NCBI GenBank assembly: GCA_036489765.1
Contig: DASXFE010000157.1
Span: forward strand, 1-64,000
Reading direction: 5' to 3'
Length of the DNA: 64,000 bases
Source of the DNA: DATARH01 sp036489765
GTDB taxonomy: Bacteria > Pseudomonadota > Alphaproteobacteria > ATCC43930 > CGMCC-115725
Shown here: piece after piece, positions 1 through 8,228 of the stretch
Layout: each line of letters starts with the position of its first letter
How positions within the stretch are numbered: position 1 is the stretch's first letter
Position numbers and translations under genes: made by a program
Notes under the pieces: generated by a model
What the model was told of the DNA's origin: nothing
What the model saw: only the letters and a program-made list of their open reading frames with translations
Database searches by the model: none

Positions 1-637
1 GCCCGACCAGCACCAGCACGAAGCCGCGCCGCTTGGCGAGCGCGATCAGCTCCTGCGCCGAGCCTCGCACCTGGCTGACCGTACCCGGCGCGCTGTCGAG
101 GGTGTCGAGATACATCGTCTGGATCGAATCGATCACGACGAAGTGCGGCGGGCGGCCGCTGTCGAGCGAGGCGGCGATGTCGCGCACGCTGCTCGCGCTC
201 GCAAGCTGCACGGCGCTGTTGGCGACGCCGAGGCGCTGCGCGCGCAGCCGGATCTGGTCGATCGCCTCCTCGCCGGTGATGTACGCGGTTGGGGCGTCCG
301 GCTGTGCCAGCGCGGCCGCGGCCTGCAGCAACAGGGTCGATTTGCCGATGCCGGGATCGCCGCCGACCAGGATTGCCGATCCCGCGACCAGCCCGCCGCC
401 GCAGACCCGGTCGAACTCGGCGATGCCGGAGAACCGCCGCGGCGGCCCGTCGGTGTTGCCTTTGAGCCCGACGAAATCGAGCGTTTGTCCCTTGCCGCCG
501 CCAAGACCTTTCGGCGGACCCGAACGCGGCATCTCTTCGACGAGGCTGTTCCACGCCCCGCACGCCTCGCATCGCCCCGCCCATTTCGGGTATGTCGCCC
601 CGCATTGCTGACACGCATAGCGCGGGCCGCTTTTCAT
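1..637 (-). CDS. radA: DNA repair protein RadA, C-terminus off the window
   Basis: RadA is a RecA-like ATPase that promotes branch migration during recombinational repair. The first 212 residues are present; the rest lies left of position 1. Reading the minus strand from the ATG at 637, an N-terminal zinc finger has Cys9, Cys12, Cys23 and Cys26, followed by a Walker A stretch GGDPGIGKST and a Walker B-like FVVIDSIQTM. The KNRFG motif and Lon-like C-terminal domain would be outside the window. The start codon overlaps the stop of the upstream ABC ATPase gene by four bases (ATGA), so it is probably translated as the last gene of the alr-mlaE-mlaF-radA string. Identification is firm; only completeness is unknown. 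Confidence 0.95.
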   Translation of the reverse strand, partial: MKSGPRYACQQCGATYPKWAGRCEACGAWNSLVEEMPRSGPPKGLGGGKGQTLDFVGLKGNTDGPPRRFSGIAEFDRVCGGGLVAGSAILVGGDPGIGKSTLLLQAAAALAQPDAPTAYITGEEAIDQIRLRAQRLGVANSAVQLASASSVRDIAASLDSGRPPHFVVIDSIQTMYLDTLDSAPGTVSQVRGSAQELIALAKRRGFVLVLVG

Positions 638-1416
638 CCTGCGCGCACTTCCATCTGGATCGGGCCTTCGCCGCGACCGTGGACGAACTGGTCGACGAAG
701 GGGTTGTCGGTCGTGTCGATCTCGGCGGTCGGGCCCTGCCAGATGATCCGGCCTTTGTGCAGCATCGCGATGCGGTCGGCGATCTTGCGGGCGCTGACCA
801 TGTCGTGGGTAATCGAGACGGCCGTCGCACCCACTTCGCGCACGCATTTGACGATCAGGTCATTGATGACGTCGGCCATGATCGGGTCGAGCCCGGTGGT
901 CGGCTCGTCGAAAAAGATGATCTCCGGCTCGGCGGCGATCGCGCGGGCGAGGGCGACGCGCTTTTGCATCCCACCCGACAGCTCTGCCGGGCGCAATTCC
1001 CCGACCTCGGCGCCGAGCCCGACCGCGGCCAATTTCTCGAAGGCGATCTCGCGCGCCTTGCCGCGCTCCATGCCGCGACCTTGCACCAAGCTGAACGCCA
1101 CATTCTCCCACACGCGCAACGAGTCGAACAGCGCGCCGCCCTGAAACAGCATCCCGAATTTGCGCATCAGCGCCTCGCGCTGGCCCCGGCCGAGCCCCGC
1201 GGTCTCCTCGCCGTCGATCCGGATCGATCCGGCGTCGGGCGTCAGCAGCCCCAGGATGCATTTGACGAGAACCGATTTTCCGGTTCCTGACCCGCCGATC
1301 ACGACGAGGCTTTCGCCGACGCCGCAATCGATGTCGACCCCGTCCAGCACCTTCTTTTCGCCGAAGGATTTGTGGAGGCCGTGCACGGCGATCTTCGGCG
1401 TCGCGGTCGTGTTCAT
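634..1416 (-). CDS. mlaF: ABC transporter ATP-binding protein, MlaF type
   Basis: This 260-residue ATPase is of the MlaF/Ttg2A family, which powers retrograde phospholipid (or other hydrophobic substrate) transport between the outer and inner membranes. Walker A reads GGSGTGKS, the ABC signature LSGGMQKR and Walker B FFDEPTTGLDP, in normal order and spacing for a single nucleotide-binding domain. Its start overlaps the MlaE-like permease stop by four bases and its own stop overlaps radA, so coupling is likely. The MCE-domain substrate protein (MlaD) that completes the transporter is not in this window. Assignment to MlaF rather than another MCE-associated ATPase rests on the MlaE partner. Confidence 0.9.
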   Translation of the reverse strand: MNTTATPKIAVHGLHKSFGEKKVLDGVDIDCGVGESLVVIGGSGTGKSVLVKCILGLLTPDAGSIRIDGEETAGLGRGQREALMRKFGMLFQGGALFDSLRVWENVAFSLVQGRGMERGKAREIAFEKLAAVGLGAEVGELRPAELSGGMQKRVALARAIAAEPEIIFFDEPTTGLDPIMADVINDLIVKCVREVGATAVSITHDMVSARKIADRIAMLHKGRIIWQGPTAEIDTTDNPFVDQFVHGRGEGPIQMEVRAG

Positions 1417-2189
1417 CCGCCGAACAAGGCCGCGGTGAGGAGATAGTCGGTGACGAGGATCAGAATCGAAGCCGATACCACGGCATAGGTCGTCGCCTGC
1501 CCGACCCCTTCGGCGCCGCCGCGCGAGTTGTAGCCGTGGTAGCAGCCCATCAGCGCGATGATGAACCCGAACACCGCGGCCTTGATGAGCCCGGAGACGA
1601 CGTCCATCGTTTCGAGATGCTGGCTCGTGCTGATCAGGTAGCTTTGCACGTTGAAGCCGAGCTTGTAGGTGCTGACGAGATACCCGCCGAAGACGCCGAT
1701 GATGTCGGCGACGAGCACCAGCGCCGGCAAGGTCACGAGGCCGGCGACCAGGCGCGGCAGAACGAGGTAGCGCAGCGGGTCGGTCGAGAGGGTCGTCAGT
1801 GCGTCGATCTGGTCGGTGACGCGCATCGTGCCGATCTCGGCCGCCATTGCCGCGCCGACCCGTCCGGCCACCATCAGCCCGGCGATCACCGGCCCCAGCT
1901 CGCGCGTCACCGACAGCACGACGACCGAGGCGATCGCGCTAGACGCGTTGAAGCGGCTGAAGCCGATATAGGATTGCAGCGCCAGCACCATGCCGGTGAA
2001 GATCGCGGTCAGCCCGACCACCGGCAGCGAAAAATACCCCATGTTGAGGATCTGCCGCAGCAGGAGGCGCGGGTAATAGGGCGGGGTCAGCCCGGCGAGG
2101 AGGGCGCGCGCGGCAAACAGGAACAGCCGCCCCGTCGCCGCCAGAAATGCCAGAAAGATCGCGCCGATCGACGCCAGGAACCCGATCAT
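1413..2189 (-). CDS. mlaE: ABC transporter permease, MlaE family
   Basis: This is a 258-residue integral membrane permease of the MlaE/YrbE family, inner-membrane partner of the MlaF ATPase downstream. Family hallmarks are visible in order: the FTGMVLALQSY segment, the central TRELGPVIAGLMVAGRVGAA block, and IGTMRVTDQIDAL, followed by hydrophobic spans to the C-terminus. Length fits the family (about 250-260). Four-base ATGA overlaps join it to alr upstream and mlaF downstream. It probably acts in phospholipid trafficking for outer-membrane asymmetry, but without the MCE protein the substrate is inferred only. Confidence 0.9.
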   Translation of the reverse strand: MIGFLASIGAIFLAFLAATGRLFLFAARALLAGLTPPYYPRLLLRQILNMGYFSLPVVGLTAIFTGMVLALQSYIGFSRFNASSAIASVVVLSVTRELGPVIAGLMVAGRVGAAMAAEIGTMRVTDQIDALTTLSTDPLRYLVLPRLVAGLVTLPALVLVADIIGVFGGYLVSTYKLGFNVQSYLISTSQHLETMDVVSGLIKAAVFGFIIALMGCYHGYNSRGGAEGVGQATTYAVVSASILILVTDYLLTAALFGG

Positions 2190-3286
2190 TCGGGCCCCGC
2201 GGGGCGGTAGACGCGGTGATAGCGGCTGCCGAGCGAGGTCAGGATCTCGTAGCCGATCGTGCCGGCATCGGCGGCGGCCGCGTCGACGCCGTAAGCGGCA
2301 CCGAGCAACTCGACGCTGTCGCCGGGCTTTACCAGCGCCGGGTCGATTGCCGAGACATCGAACGTGATCAAATCCATCGATATCCGGCCCACGAGAGGTG
2401 TGCGCTGCCCGGCGATAACTCCGCTGCCGCGGTGGCTTATCGCGCGCAACCAGCCATCGGCATATCCCGCGGCCACGGTCGCCAATCGACCCGCCCGGGG
2501 CATGGTGTGCGCGGCACCGTAACCAACCGACTCACCCCTGTCAATCTCGCGGACCTGCAGGATTTTTCCTTTCAACGTAACCACTTGCCGCATGGGATTG
2601 GGGCTCGCGGAGCACGGGTTGACGCCGTAAAGCGCGGCACCGGGACGAACCAGATCTTGGTGATATTCGCGTCCGAGGAAGATACCGGAAGACGCCGCGA
2701 GGCTCGCGCGCAGTCCCGGGAAGTGCGCCTTTGCCGCCAGGAAGCGGGCGAGCTGTGCCGCATTCAACGCGTGATCCGGCGTATCGGCGCAGGCGAGGTG
2801 GCTGATGACCGCAGTGAGGGGGATCGGCTGCCACAGCGTCGGATCGTCGGCCAGGAGCGCCAGCTCGCGCGGCGGCAGGCCCAGGCGCGACATCCCGGTA
2901 TCGATGTGAAGCATCGCCTGCGCATTCAGGCGCCGCCACGTGGCGACCTGGCCGAGATCGTTGAGCACCGGCGTCAGTCCGTGCGCCGGGTACTCTCGCT
3001 CGGTGCCCGGTAGCGGGCCGTTGAAAACGGCGATCTCCGGCCCCGGCCCGAGCGCCGCGCGTGCGCCGATCCCCTCGTCGAGCGTCGCGACGAAAAAGGT
3101 GCGGCAGCCGGCGGCATCGAGGGCCCGGGCGACCGGAGCGGCGCCGAGCCCGTAGCCATTGGCCTTGATTACCGCGGCGCAAATGGCCGGTGCGACGCGC
3201 GCTGCGAGGAGGCGCCAGTTCGCGACGATCGCGCCGAGATCGATCTCGAGGACGGCGCCGGCACGGGTTGCTGGATCGGTCGGCAC
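2186..3286 (-). CDS. alr: alanine racemase
   Basis: Alanine racemase is a PLP enzyme converting L- to D-alanine for peptidoglycan. The 366-residue product has the N-terminal barrel with the PLP lysine in IKANGYGLG (Lys41), the DTGMSRLG segment, and the C-terminal domain with GRISMDLITFD around the second active-site region. The start at 3286 is GTG; it gives the usual N-terminus leading into VLEIDLGAI. It is the first gene of a four-gene string in which each junction is an ATGA overlap (alr-mlaE-mlaF-radA). A dispersed repeat lies just upstream, between it and dnaB. Confidence 0.95.
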   Translation of the reverse strand: MPTDPATRAGAVLEIDLGAIVANWRLLAARVAPAICAAVIKANGYGLGAAPVARALDAAGCRTFFVATLDEGIGARAALGPGPEIAVFNGPLPGTEREYPAHGLTPVLNDLGQVATWRRLNAQAMLHIDTGMSRLGLPPRELALLADDPTLWQPIPLTAVISHLACADTPDHALNAAQLARFLAAKAHFPGLRASLAASSGIFLGREYHQDLVRPGAALYGVNPCSASPNPMRQVVTLKGKILQVREIDRGESVGYGAAHTMPRAGRLATVAAGYADGWLRAISHRGSGVIAGQRTPLVGRISMDLITFDVSAIDPALVKPGDSVELLGAAYGVDAAAADAGTIGYEILTSLGSRYHRVYRPAGPE

Positions 3287-3298
3287 GCTTCCCTACTT

Positions 3299-3379
3299 GC
3301 CGCATCCCGGCAAAAGCCGGGACCCCTTCATCCGAGGCTCGGGCGGCTGAAGAATGGGCCCCGGCTTTTGCGGGGGTGG
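3299..3379. repeat. dispersed palindromic repeat, GCCGGG family, copy 1
   Basis: This non-coding stretch between dnaB and alr has two self-complementary modules: CCGGCAAAAGCCGG at the left and CCCCGGCTTTTGCGGGG at the right, joined by a CTGAAG linker. The same architecture with similar wording recurs at 59,500-59,580. It could fold in RNA between the two genes. No transposase is nearby. Confidence 0.65.
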
Positions 3380-3410
3380 GCGAGTATAGGGAATGTCGGT
3401 CCTCCGAAAC

Positions 3411-4928
3411 TCAGTATTCGGCCTCAGGCACGCGTTCCGGGCCGATGTAGTTCTCGAACTTGGTGGTCTCGGCCTCGAAATGCAGCTTCACGGTTCCGAT
3501 CGGGCCGTGACGCTGTTTGGCGATGATGACGTCGGCGAGCCCGAACGACTGCTCCATTCGCTCGCGCCAGCGGTCGTGGCGGTCGTTGAATTTGGCCGCG
3601 TCCTCGTCGGGCCGCATCAGCGGCTCGGCACGCGAGAGGTAGTACTCCTCGCGGAAGATGAACATGACGACATCGGCATCCTGCTCGATCGAGCCGGATT
3701 CGCGCAGATCGGCGAGTTGCGGGCGCTTGTCTTCGCGGTTCTCGACCTGGCGCGAGAGCTGCGACAGGGCCAGCACCGGCACGCTCAGCTCCTTCGCGAT
3801 CGCCTTCAGCCCGCGGGTGATTTCGGAGATTTCCTGGACCCGGCTTTCGTTGGCGCCGGCGCCGCTGGACGCGCGCATGAGCTGGAGGTAATCGACGACG
3901 ATCATCCCGAGCCCCTGCTGGCGCTTCAGCCGCCGCGCCCGGGTGCGGAGCGCGGCGATGCTGATCGCCGGCGTGTCGTCGATATAGAGCGGCACCTCGG
4001 CGAGGCGCTGGCTCGCCAGCACGAATTTGTCGAAATCCTCGCGCCGCACCTCGCCGCGGCGGATGCGGTCGGACGAGGTGCCGGATTCCTCGGAGAGGAT
4101 GCGCGTCGCGAGCTGCTCGGCCGACATTTCGAGCGAGAAGAACGCGATGACCGCCCCGTCCTCGGCCTCGCCCGGCGCGGCGCCGCGGCGCCAGGCCTTG
4201 GCGGCGTTGAAGGCGATGTTGGTCGCGAGCGCGGTCTTTCCCATCGACGGCCGGCCGGCGAGGATGATCAGGTCGGACGGGTGCAGCCCGCCGAGCTTCT
4301 TGTCGAGGTCGATAAAGCCGCTCGCGACGCCGACCGTCTTCCCCTCGCGCTGGAACGCGCTCTGGGCGCTCTGGATCGCCTCCGTCAGCGCCCACTTGAA
4401 TTCGCGGAGCCCGCTTTCCGCTTCGCCCGTCGTCGCAAGATCGAACAGCTTCTGCTCGGCGCGCTCGATCTGGCTCACGGCGTCGTCGTCGAGGTCCTGG
4501 CGGAAGGCGTCGGTGACGACATCCTGCCCGACCGTGATCAGCTCGCGCCGCAGGTGGAGGTCGTAAAGCGAGCGGCCGTAGCTTTCGGCGTTGATGATCG
4601 TGACCGCGGAGGCGGCGAGACGAGCGAGATACTGCGCGCCGCCGATCTCGGCGAGGGCGCCGTCCTGGTCGAACAGGTTTTTCAGCGTGACCGGGCTCGC
4701 GACCTGGCCGCGGTCGATCAACTTGCCGATCGCGGCATAGATGCGGCCATGGACCGCGTTGGCGAAGTGCTCGGCCAGCAGGAAATCCGACACCCGGCCA
4801 TGCGCCGCATTGTTGATCAGCATCGCGCCCAACAGGGCCTGTTCAGCCTCGGCGTTGGAGGGCGGGGCAGGGACGCGGTCAAGGTCGATTTCGCGAAGCG
4901 GCGTGACGCGGGAGGTCGTGCTTTCCAT
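3411..4928 (-). CDS. dnaB: replicative DNA helicase DnaB
   Basis: DnaB is the hexameric helicase that unwinds DNA ahead of the fork. I start it at the ATG at 4928, giving MESTTSR and 505 residues, the usual family size; an upstream in-frame ATG at 4982 would add 18 atypical residues. The N-terminal DnaB domain begins at NAEAEQALLGAML, the RecA-like core carries Walker A GRPSMGKTALA, Walker B-type IVVDYLQLM, and the late motif SGSIEQDADVVMFIFREEYY. No intein is visible. It sits apart from the ribosomal operon because cfa and a repeat intervene. Confidence 0.97.
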   Translation of the reverse strand: MESTTSRVTPLREIDLDRVPAPPSNAEAEQALLGAMLINNAAHGRVSDFLLAEHFANAVHGRIYAAIGKLIDRGQVASPVTLKNLFDQDGALAEIGGAQYLARLAASAVTIINAESYGRSLYDLHLRRELITVGQDVVTDAFRQDLDDDAVSQIERAEQKLFDLATTGEAESGLREFKWALTEAIQSAQSAFQREGKTVGVASGFIDLDKKLGGLHPSDLIILAGRPSMGKTALATNIAFNAAKAWRRGAAPGEAEDGAVIAFFSLEMSAEQLATRILSEESGTSSDRIRRGEVRREDFDKFVLASQRLAEVPLYIDDTPAISIAALRTRARRLKRQQGLGMIVVDYLQLMRASSGAGANESRVQEISEITRGLKAIAKELSVPVLALSQLSRQVENREDKRPQLADLRESGSIEQDADVVMFIFREEYYLSRAEPLMRPDEDAAKFNDRHDRWRERMEQSFGLADVIIAKQRHGPIGTVKLHFEAETTKFENYIGPERVPEAEY

Positions 4929-5055
4929 CGCCCGAAGATACCACCGCGGCTCGGTGGTTCGGGCCGCAATCGCCGGCGACAAAGCGAGGAACCTGGGGAT
5001 TGTCCCAGTATGCTCGCGGGATCAGCGGGTTGCCGATTTGCTATTCCCGTTTGCT

Positions 5056-5143
5056 GTCATTGCGAGCGGAGCGAAGCGATCTCGGGCAAGGGAGTCTCCT
5101 TAGGCTCGAGATTGCCGCGTCGGCTTCGGCCCCTCGCAATGAC
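5056..5143. repeat. dispersed palindromic repeat, GTCATTGCGAG family, copy 1
   Basis: Terminal inverted repeats GTCATTGCGAG and CTCGCAATGAC bound an 88-base element with an internal TCTCGGG/CTCGAGA pairing. It lies between the dnaB leader and the 3' end of cfa. Two more copies with the same ends are at 39,305-39,390 and 56,749-56,833. The rest of the 4,929-5,149 gap shows nothing I can name. Confidence 0.85.
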
Positions 5144-5149
5144 AATACG

Positions 5150-6379
5150 TTACGCCGCCTGTTCGTCGGGTTCCCGATGCTCGCGTTCCCAGTCGAACAT
5201 GTAGTCGCGGGTCCGCGGTACGGTGTCGACGGCCTTTGCGAGCTGCATCTGCCAGACGATATGGTCCTGGCGGCGGAAGGCGAGTTCGGAGCCGACCAGA
5301 TAGGTTTCCCACATCCGGCAGAACCGCTCGTCGTAGATCGCGCGAATACGGTCGCGATGCTGGTTGAAGCGAGCCCGCCAGGCGCGCAGCGTGTCGGCGT
5401 AGTGGAGGCGCAGGATCTCGATGTCGGTCATCCACAGCGAGGTGCGCTCGACGACCGGCGTGACCTCCGACAGGGCGGGCGAGTAACCGCCGGGAAAGAT
5501 GTATTTGCGCAACCACGCATTGGTCGTGGCCGGGCCGTCCATCCGACCGATCGCATGCAGCAGCATCACGCCGTCCGGCGCGAGCAGCCGCTCGACCGCG
5601 GCGAAAAACTGGCTGTAATGGTTGACCCCGACATGCTCGAACATGCCGACCGAGACGATGCGGTCGTATTGCCCGGTTTCCTCGCGGTAGTCGCGTAGCC
5701 GGAAACGCACCCGCTCCGACAAGCCGGCCGCCGCCGCCCGGTGCTCGGCGATCTTGAGCTGCTCCTGCGACAGGGTCAGCCCGGTGACGTCGACGCCGCA
5801 TTCCGCAGCGAGATAGAGCGCGAGCCCGCCCCAGCCGCAGCCGATGTCGAGCACCTTCTGCCCCGGCCGCAACAGCAGCTTCGCCGCGATATGGCGCCGC
5901 TTGTTGAGCTGTGCGGTGTCGATGTCGTCGTCGGGCGAGAGGAAATAGGCGCAGGAGTATTGCCGGTCGCGGTCGAGGAACAATTCGTAGAGCTCGTCCG
6001 ACAGGTCGTAATGATGGGCGACGTTCTTTTGCGCGCGCGGAGCCGGATTGTATTGGTGGAGGCTGCGCAAGATGCGGTTTACCCGCTCGGCGAAACGGAC
6101 GAGCGGAAGCTGATCGACCGCGCGCATGTTCAGCGCGAAGATGTCGAATAAATCGTAAAGGTTGCCCTCTTCGATCGTCAGCGTCCCATCCATGTAGGCT
6201 TCGGGCAGATAGAGATACGGACGCACCACCAGTTTCCAGTGCAGCGCCTTGTCGTGCAGGCGGATCGTCGCGGAGGGACCGGGCTTGGTCCCCACGATGT
6301 CATGGCGGTGCCCATTGGCATCGATCAGGCCCAGCCGACCGAGCGAGATGGTGCGGGAAAGCAGACGAGCGAGCAACAT
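5150..6379 (-). CDS. cfa: cyclopropane-fatty-acyl-phospholipid synthase family methyltransferase
   Basis: The 409-residue product matches the CFA synthase family, which transfers a methylene from S-adenosylmethionine onto unsaturated acyl chains of membrane phospholipids. An N-terminal lipid-binding region precedes the Rossmann methyltransferase core, whose SAM loop reads VLDIGCGWGGLALYLA. Other family marks are YSCAYF just before the core, VSVGMFEHVG after it and the C-terminal YLVGSELAFR. The gene lies between rplI and dnaB, where close relatives usually have no cfa (recalled, not checked). Its start codon touches a near-perfect 38-base inverted repeat that could be an operator, suggesting controlled expression. 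Confidence 0.93.
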   Translation of the reverse strand: MLLARLLSRTISLGRLGLIDANGHRHDIVGTKPGPSATIRLHDKALHWKLVVRPYLYLPEAYMDGTLTIEEGNLYDLFDIFALNMRAVDQLPLVRFAERVNRILRSLHQYNPAPRAQKNVAHHYDLSDELYELFLDRDRQYSCAYFLSPDDDIDTAQLNKRRHIAAKLLLRPGQKVLDIGCGWGGLALYLAAECGVDVTGLTLSQEQLKIAEHRAAAAGLSERVRFRLRDYREETGQYDRIVSVGMFEHVGVNHYSQFFAAVERLLAPDGVMLLHAIGRMDGPATTNAWLRKYIFPGGYSPALSEVTPVVERTSLWMTDIEILRLHYADTLRAWRARFNQHRDRIRAIYDERFCRMWETYLVGSELAFRRQDHIVWQMQLAKAVDTVPRTRDYMFDWEREHREPDEQAA

Positions 6380-6416
6380 AGTAACGAGATCGTAAACACT
6401 ACCGATCGCGTTACTA
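6379..6416. promoter_or_regulatory. inverted repeat before cfa, candidate operator
   Basis: The arms TAGTAACGAGATCG and CGATCGCGTTACTA match as reverse complements at 13 of 14 positions, separated by ten bases. The repeat ends on the first base of the cfa ATG and overlaps a possible -10 element. Size and symmetry suit a TetR- or GntR-type dimer site; no such regulator is adjacent. Function is inferred. Confidence 0.55.
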
Positions 6417-6442
6417 TCCGCCTAATGCGTGGGCAATGACAA
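6413..6442 (-). promoter_or_regulatory. possible sigma70-type promoter for cfa
   Basis: On the minus strand TTGTCA (6442-6437) and GATAGT (6418-6413) are spaced by 18 bases and would start transcription inside the inverted repeat before cfa. The match is moderate and the -10 overlaps the candidate operator. Confidence 0.35.
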
Positions 6443-6457
6443 GGCCTTGACTGCCGA

Positions 6458-7012
6458 TTACGCTTCCGGTCCGGCTTCTTGTTCGACTTCCGGTGCTTCT
6501 TCTGCCTCGTCTTCATCGCGGATTTCCAGCGGGTTGATCCCCGCTGCCTGCATCTTTGCGCCTTCCTCGGATTGCGCGACGTTGGCGGTCACCGTCACCC
6601 AAACCTCGGGGTGCAGCGCGACGCGGATCGGGTGCAGGCCGATCGTCTTGATCGGCCGGTTGAGGATGACCTGCTGGCGGCCGACCGTGAACCCGGCCGC
6701 AGTCACCGCGTCGGCAATGTCGCGTGCCGCGACCGAGCCGTAAAGCTGGCCGCCCTCGCCGGCCTGGCGGATCAGGACGACCCGCAGCCCCTGGAGCTTG
6801 GTGCCGATTTCTTCGGATTCACCCTTGCGCTTCAGGTTCTGGGCTTCGAGCTGGACGCGCTGGGTGTCGAAATAGGCGAGGTTGTCCTTGGTCGCCCGCA
6901 TCGCCTTTTTCTGCGGTAGGAGGAAGTTGCGCGCGTAGCCGGGCTTGACCTTGACGATCTGGCCCATCTGGCCAAGGTGCTCGATGCGTTCGAGCAGGAT
7001 CAGATCAACCAT
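6458..7012 (-). CDS. rplI: 50S ribosomal protein L9
   Basis: L9 binds 23S rRNA near the L1 stalk. The true start is the ATG at 7012 (MVDLILLERIEHLGQMGQ), not an earlier in-frame ATG whose translation is unlike L9. The 184-residue product has the N-terminal L9 fold with GYARNFLLPQKKAMRAT, a connecting helix, and a C-terminal domain. It ends in a long acidic tail rich in Glu and Ala, as in many alphaproteobacterial L9 proteins. It overlaps the DUF2232 gene by eight bases and is the last gene of rpsF-rpsR-DUF2232-rplI. Confidence 0.96.
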   Translation of the reverse strand: MVDLILLERIEHLGQMGQIVKVKPGYARNFLLPQKKAMRATKDNLAYFDTQRVQLEAQNLKRKGESEEIGTKLQGLRVVLIRQAGEGGQLYGSVAARDIADAVTAAGFTVGRQQVILNRPIKTIGLHPIRVALHPEVWVTVTANVAQSEEGAKMQAAGINPLEIRDEDEAEEAPEVEQEAGPEA

Positions 7013-7943
7013 GAGAGTTTCCTTTGCCGAATGCGAAGCGCCGCCTGAGCCCCAGCCAGGGCTCGAGGAGGCCCAGCGCGGTGGCGACGAGAAGCGGCCA
7101 GCCGAACAATCCGGCCAGCACATAGAAGAGGACGAGGAGAAAGCGCGCGTTTGACTGCCGGCGGGTCAGCGCGTGCACGACCCCGAGCCCGGCGAGGCAG
7201 AACGGCACCGACAGCGTGACGATCGCATTGACGCCGAAAAACCGCCCGACACCGCCGAACATCGTCAGCGCCGCCGCGACGGCGAGCGCGAGCGGGAGCC
7301 ATAGCGGCAGGTCGAGCAACGCGAGGTCGGGCGACGGGCGCCAGTTCAGCTTGAACCGCGATAGGACGCCTTGGGCGAGCGTCGCGTTGATGATCGCCAT
7401 GACCATCCAGGACCCGGCGATAATCCCGGGGACGACCAGCGACAGCGCGTCGGCAATATCGCCTTCGTTGGCGACGCCCGGCTGGAAATGGAGGCGGTCG
7501 AGCGCCTCCTGGACGACGGCGCGCAACGCCGCGTGCAGGTTTTCGGGACCGCCGAAGATGATGACGGCGATGCCGATGCCGGCGAGCGCGATGGCGGTCA
7601 GCCACGCGGTCAGGAGACCGGGCGGATACCACAAAACCGTCTCGTCGGACTGGCGCCGGGCGAGGAGGGCCTGCCGTACGAGGATCGTCACCGGCACGAC
7701 GTTGAGACCGGCGAAGACCGCTGCGGCCAATAGGTCGCTTGCCGCGAGCAGCATCAGGGTCGCGGTCAACCCCGCGATCGCCGCCGCACCGACGCCGAGC
7801 CAGAGCCCGGCGGCGAAGAGCGGCAACTGGGTCAGATAGACAAGGATCAGCGCCCCCGGCGAGCCGAGCAGGACCGCCAGGTAGAGGCCGCCGCCCGCGA
7901 CACCCAACGCGACGGCCGCCAGCGCTGCCGTGAGCCGGCCCAT
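7005..7943 (-). CDS. DUF2232 family membrane protein
   Basis: This is a 312-residue, very hydrophobic protein with about eight membrane spans and no soluble domain. Its place between rpsR and rplI and its composition match the DUF2232 (YybS-like) proteins that occupy this slot in many alphaproteobacteria. The biochemical role is unknown; the family resembles small-molecule transporter or S-component-like folds, but that is a guess. It starts 12 bases after rpsR and overlaps rplI by eight bases, so it is co-transcribed with the ribosomal genes. Confidence 0.82.
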   Translation of the reverse strand: MGRLTAALAAVALGVAGGGLYLAVLLGSPGALILVYLTQLPLFAAGLWLGVGAAAIAGLTATLMLLAASDLLAAAVFAGLNVVPVTILVRQALLARRQSDETVLWYPPGLLTAWLTAIALAGIGIAVIIFGGPENLHAALRAVVQEALDRLHFQPGVANEGDIADALSLVVPGIIAGSWMVMAIINATLAQGVLSRFKLNWRPSPDLALLDLPLWLPLALAVAAALTMFGGVGRFFGVNAIVTLSVPFCLAGLGVVHALTRRQSNARFLLVLFYVLAGLFGWPLLVATALGLLEPWLGLRRRFAFGKGNSHG

Positions 7944-7955
7944 CGCAAAGCCTGC

Positions 7956-8228
7956 CTATTTCACCATGTACGGCAAGAGGCCGAGAAACCGTGCCCGCTT
8001 GATCGCGCCCGACAATTCCCGCTGCTTCTTGGTCGACACCGCGGTGATGCGGCTCGGCACGATCTTGCCGCGCTCGGAGATGAAGCGCTGCAGGAGCCGC
8101 GTGTCCTTGTAGTCGATCTTGGGGGCGTTCGGGCCCGAGAACGGGCACGATTTGCGGCGACGGAAAAACGGCCGACGCGCGGCAGGTCCCCCCGAACGGC
8201 CGCCCCGTTCGCCACCTTGGCTTTCCAT
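7956..8228 (-). CDS. rpsR: 30S ribosomal protein S18
   Basis: S18 is a small-subunit platform protein that pairs with S6. The 90 residues include the typical RRKSCPFSG block, KIDYKDTRLLQRFISERGKI and the C-terminal RARFLGLLPY. The N-terminus is extended with Gly and Arg, as is common in alphaproteobacteria. The cysteine in the CPFSG block suggests the cysteine-bearing form of S18. Its ATG follows the rpsF stop codon with no gap (TAAATG), which implies tight translational coupling. Confidence 0.97.
   Translation of the reverse strand: MESQGGERGGRSGGPAARRPFFRRRKSCPFSGPNAPKIDYKDTRLLQRFISERGKIVPSRITAVSTKKQRELSGAIKRARFLGLLPYMVK

Noticed and set aside
133..618. 161-residue minus-strand frame over the radA start
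   Set aside because: The correct frame is RadA, shown by its zinc-finger cysteines and Walker motif.
5056..5143. possible IS or transposon end
   Set aside because: Inverted ends enclose only about 88 bases with no transposase and no obvious target duplication; it is better described as a dispersed palindromic repeat.
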